64,000 bases of DNA from Aurantiacibacter xanthus. Its GTDB lineage: Bacteria > Pseudomonadota > Alphaproteobacteria > Sphingomonadales > Sphingomonadaceae. The notes beneath the pieces were generated by a model. That model saw only the letters and a program-made list of their open reading frames with translations, searched no databases and was not told the DNA's origin. The first letter of the stretch is position 1. Each line of letters begins with the position of its first letter. Of the stretch, positions 61,740 through 64,000 are shown piece by piece. The position numbers and the translations under genes are program-made. The stretch lies in assembly GCF_003584015.1 (NCBI RefSeq), contig NZ_QXFM01000140.1:62001-126000 (forward strand). The letters run 5' to 3'.

Positions 61740-63041
61740 ATGGCTTCGGCAACGCAGACGACCTCGCGTCCCCTCATACCCCAGCACATCGCGGAGACCG
61801 TCATTGCGGCCAAGTCCTACGCCGATGATGCGGTCATTTATGATGCCTTTAAATGGTTGCGCGAGAACATGCCCCTGGGGGTCGCCGAAGTGGAGGGCTA
61901 CGATCCCATCTGGATCGTCACGCGCCATGCCGACATCCGCACGGTCGAAAAGGATGCAAAGCTCTTTCACAACGCGGATTTCAATCCGATCTTGAATGAT
62001 CGCGCATCCGACGCTTTCACCCGTGAGATGACTGGCGGATCGGTCAGCGGTCTTGCCTCTCTCACCTACATGGACCCGCCGGTTCACCAGCAATATCGGA
62101 TGCTGACAGCGAACTGGTTTCTGCCCGGCAAGATCAGCAAGCTGGAAGACCAGATCCGCGAATTGGCTCGCAAATCGGTCGAGAATTTCCTGAGCTTCGA
62201 TGGTGAGTGTGATTTCGTGCGCGATTTCGCGCTGCACTACCCGCTTCGCGTGATCATGACCCTCTTTGGCGTTCCGCCTGAAGACGAGCCCAAGATGCTC
62301 AAGCTGACGCAGGAGTTCTTCGGCGGGCATGACCCCGAGGAGCAGCGCGAAGAGGTGAAGGAAGATCCGGTTGCGGCGGCCAAGATGTGGGCAGCCGCGC
62401 TGGAGGACTTCTTCCAGTACTTCGATGTGCTGGCTGAAAAACGCCGGGCCGAACCCAGGGACGATCTGCTGACCCTGATTGCCAATTCGCGGATCAATGG
62501 TGCGCCAATCGGCCGCGACGAGGCGAATGGCTATTTTGTCGCAATCGCCACCGCAGGGCATGATACGACCTCCTCCTCGGTCGCGGGTGGTATGCATGGC
62601 ATGATCGAGTTCCCGCAGAATTTCGAGAAGGTGAAGGCCGATCCGTCCCTGATCCCCGGCCTTGTCGATGAAGCGATCCGCTGGACCAGTCCAGTCAAGC
62701 ACTTCATGCGCAATGCCACGCAGGACACCGAGGTGAGTGGACAGGCGATCAAGGCGATGGACCGTCTTATGGTCTGTTACCCTTCGGGCAATCGCGACGA
62801 GGCGGTGTTCGAAAACCCCGACCGCTTCGACATCACCCGCAGCCCGAACCGTCATATCGCCTTCGGCTTTGGCCAGCACATGTGCCTCGGCCAGCACCTT
62901 GCCAAACTGGAAATGCGAATACTGTTCGAGGAACTGCTTCCGCATATCTCCTCAATCGAACTCGCCGGGCCGCCCAGGCTCGTCGAAACCAATTTTGTGG
63001 GCGGTTACAAGAGCCTCCCGGTTCGCTTCCGCAAGGCCTGA
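61740..63041 (+). CDS. Cytochrome P450, CYP108 (alpha-terpineol hydroxylase)-like
   Basis: 433 residues. The I-helix has AGHDTTSSSV (Thr276/Thr277), the ExxR motif is DEAIRW, and the heme loop FGFGQHMCLGQHLAK carries Cys382 as thiolate ligand. Long stretches (YDPIWIVTRHADI, SLTYMDPPVHQQYRMLTANWF, MLKLTQEFFGGHDPEEQ, SPVKHFMRNATQDTEVSGQ) are what I remember of P450terp/CYP108A1, which hydroxylates an allylic methyl of alpha-terpineol. The start at 61740 follows GGGAGATAG. It needs a ferredoxin and reductase that are not in the window. Probably co-transcribed with the receptor downstream. Confidence 0.9.
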   Translation: MASATQTTSRPLIPQHIAETVIAAKSYADDAVIYDAFKWLRENMPLGVAEVEGYDPIWIVTRHADIRTVEKDAKLFHNADFNPILNDRASDAFTREMTGGSVSGLASLTYMDPPVHQQYRMLTANWFLPGKISKLEDQIRELARKSVENFLSFDGECDFVRDFALHYPLRVIMTLFGVPPEDEPKMLKLTQEFFGGHDPEEQREEVKEDPVAAAKMWAAALEDFFQYFDVLAEKRRAEPRDDLLTLIANSRINGAPIGRDEANGYFVAIATAGHDTTSSSVAGGMHGMIEFPQNFEKVKADPSLIPGLVDEAIRWTSPVKHFMRNATQDTEVSGQAIKAMDRLMVCYPSGNRDEAVFENPDRFDITRSPNRHIAFGFGQHMCLGQHLAKLEMRILFEELLPHISSIELAGPPRLVETNFVGGYKSLPVRFRKA

Positions 63042-63124
63042 GCAAAATTTCAACATAAAAACAGGTGCCTGTGCCGGAGTTAGAGTCCGGAGATGGGCGC
63101 CCATGCAACAAGGAGAGAGGGACA

Positions 63125-64000
63125 ATGAGGACAGCAATGATGCTTGCCGCGTCGGTTTCGGCATTGGCACTTGCCGGCAATGCTGCCGCGCAGGAGGCAC
63201 CGCCCCCAGCCGATGTCGGGCAGACCGCCCAGCCAACGCAGGGCCTGCAGGAAATTATCGTGACCGCACAGAAGCGGTCGGAATCGCTGAACGACGTACC
63301 ACTATCGATCACTGCCGCATCGGGCGACCAGTTGGCGAACCAGGGCGTCACCGACGTGTCGGATCTGGTGAAGATCGTGCCGGGCTTCAACTATACCGAA
63401 AGCGCCTATGCAACGCCGGTTTATACATTGCGCGGCGTTGGCTTCTACGACACCAGCCTGGCGGCGAAGCCGACCGTCAGCGTCTATCAGGATCAGGTGC
63501 CGATCCCGTTCTCGATCATGACGCGCGGCGCGACACTCGACCTCGAACGCGTCGAGGTCCTGAAAGGCCCGCAAGGCACGTTGTTTGGCTCCAACGCGAC
63601 GGGCGGTGCAATCAACTATATCGCCGCCAAACCGACCGATTGGTTCGAAGGCGGTGTGCAGGCCAGCGTACAGAACTTTGGCGAGGTGACCCTCAGCGGC
63701 CATGTCAGCGGACCGCTCGGCGATACGGCAAAGGCGCGGCTGGCGGTGCAGACCGTGCAGGGCGGGGCATGGCAGCGCAGCTATACCCGTGATGCCAAGC
63801 TGGGCGACCAGCGCTTCACAACGGCGCGCATGCTGCTCGATTTCGAACCCTCGGACACGCTGCGTTTCGAAGTCAATCTCAACGGCTTCATCGACAAGAG
63901 CGATGGGCAGGCCGCCCAGCTCATCGGGGTGGTGCCGCTAGGCAATCCGGCGCGTCTGGGTGATCTGGCAACCTATCCGGTTGCGCCCGAGAACAACAGG
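63125..64000 (+). CDS. TonB-dependent receptor, 3' end off the window
   Basis: The first 292 codons are present and the frame is open to the right edge. A signal peptide (cleavage near AAAQE) is followed by LQEIIVTAQKRSESLNDVPLSI (TonB box/plug start), YTLRGVGFYDTSLAAKPTVS and RVEVLKGPQGTLFGSNATGGAINYI. It is a non-siderophore type like the copy at 47831. AAGGAGAGAGG precedes the start. The 83-bp gap after the P450 has small palindromes (ATGGGCGCCCAT at 63093-63104) but no clear terminator. It likely imports the P450 substrate. Confidence 0.92.
   Translation, partial: MRTAMMLAASVSALALAGNAAAQEAPPPADVGQTAQPTQGLQEIIVTAQKRSESLNDVPLSITAASGDQLANQGVTDVSDLVKIVPGFNYTESAYATPVYTLRGVGFYDTSLAAKPTVSVYQDQVPIPFSIMTRGATLDLERVEVLKGPQGTLFGSNATGGAINYIAAKPTDWFEGGVQASVQNFGEVTLSGHVSGPLGDTAKARLAVQTVQGGAWQRSYTRDAKLGDQRFTTARMLLDFEPSDTLRFEVNLNGFIDKSDGQAAQLIGVVPLGNPARLGDLATYPVAPENNR

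Noticed and set aside
63093-63104. ATGGGCGCCCAT palindrome before the last receptor gene
   Set aside because: Short, GC-rich self-complementary words are common in this DNA; no second copy or other support.

Overview
The window is GC-rich chromosomal DNA that reads like a sphingomonad (Alphaproteobacteria, Sphingomonadales; a Novosphingobium, Sphingobium or Erythrobacter relative). The grounds are the many TonB-dependent receptors, FecIR-type signalling, PepSY/DUF3649/DUF3325 iron modules, an HTH-RibB fusion and a dense oxygenase cluster. Genus and family assignments come from memory of protein families, because no search could be run. No rRNA, tRNA, CRISPR array, insertion sequence or prophage was recognised.

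Layout. 1-7.4 kb holds housekeeping genes: a membrane-protein pair (holin-like and DUF883), enolase, a riboflavin pair (ribH and a ribB carrying an N-terminal HTH domain), a mandelate/lactate-type FMN dehydrogenase with an SDR, and an AlkD-like HEAT protein. 7.6-17.5 kb is a patchwork of small accessory genes: a broken amidotransferase, an AAA ATPase, a 2OG-Fe dioxygenase, a hydrolase, two LysE exporters, a methyltransferase, an isochorismatase, a CatB-type acetyltransferase, LysR/VOC, cupin, NTF2 and a MocR regulator. 17.5-20.8 kb is a copper operon (copA-cueR-DUF411) with a textbook MerR-type promoter. 20.8-39.3 kb is an iron-acquisition island with three modules: ECF sigma/FecR/receptor/PepSY/DUF3649/DUF3325/TonB/receptor; a reverse-strand receptor/DUF3649/PepSY/DUF3325 set; and receptor/PepSY.

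39.5-64 kb is a catabolic cluster. It contains a CYP108-like cytochrome P450, a Zn alcohol dehydrogenase, two aldehyde dehydrogenases, a GMC alcohol oxidoreductase, two Rieske oxygenases with one PDR-type reductase, a class III CoA-transferase, an acyl-CoA dehydrogenase with its own EtfBA, an SDR, an aromatic-acid-type MFS carrier, two receptors and three regulators (a LysR with two HTH domains, a FadR-type GntR and a MerR). The inferred route is hydroxylation of a terpenoid, alicyclic or aromatic substrate, oxidation of alcohol to acid, CoA activation and beta-oxidation.

The most interesting observations are in non-coding DNA. TCACAT-type palindromes lie in front of the HTH-RibB gene and recur before a small membrane-protein gene. 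TGGTNNNACCA (FadR-type) sites recur at five intergenic regions of the catabolic cluster, including beside the gntR gene. A nearly identical 20-bp element around CGTAT-N5-ATACG precedes both the aldehyde/alcohol dehydrogenase pair and the P450, 22 kb apart. ATTGAACCA repeats at the MocR-LysE promoter recur beside the dioxygenase/LysE cluster.
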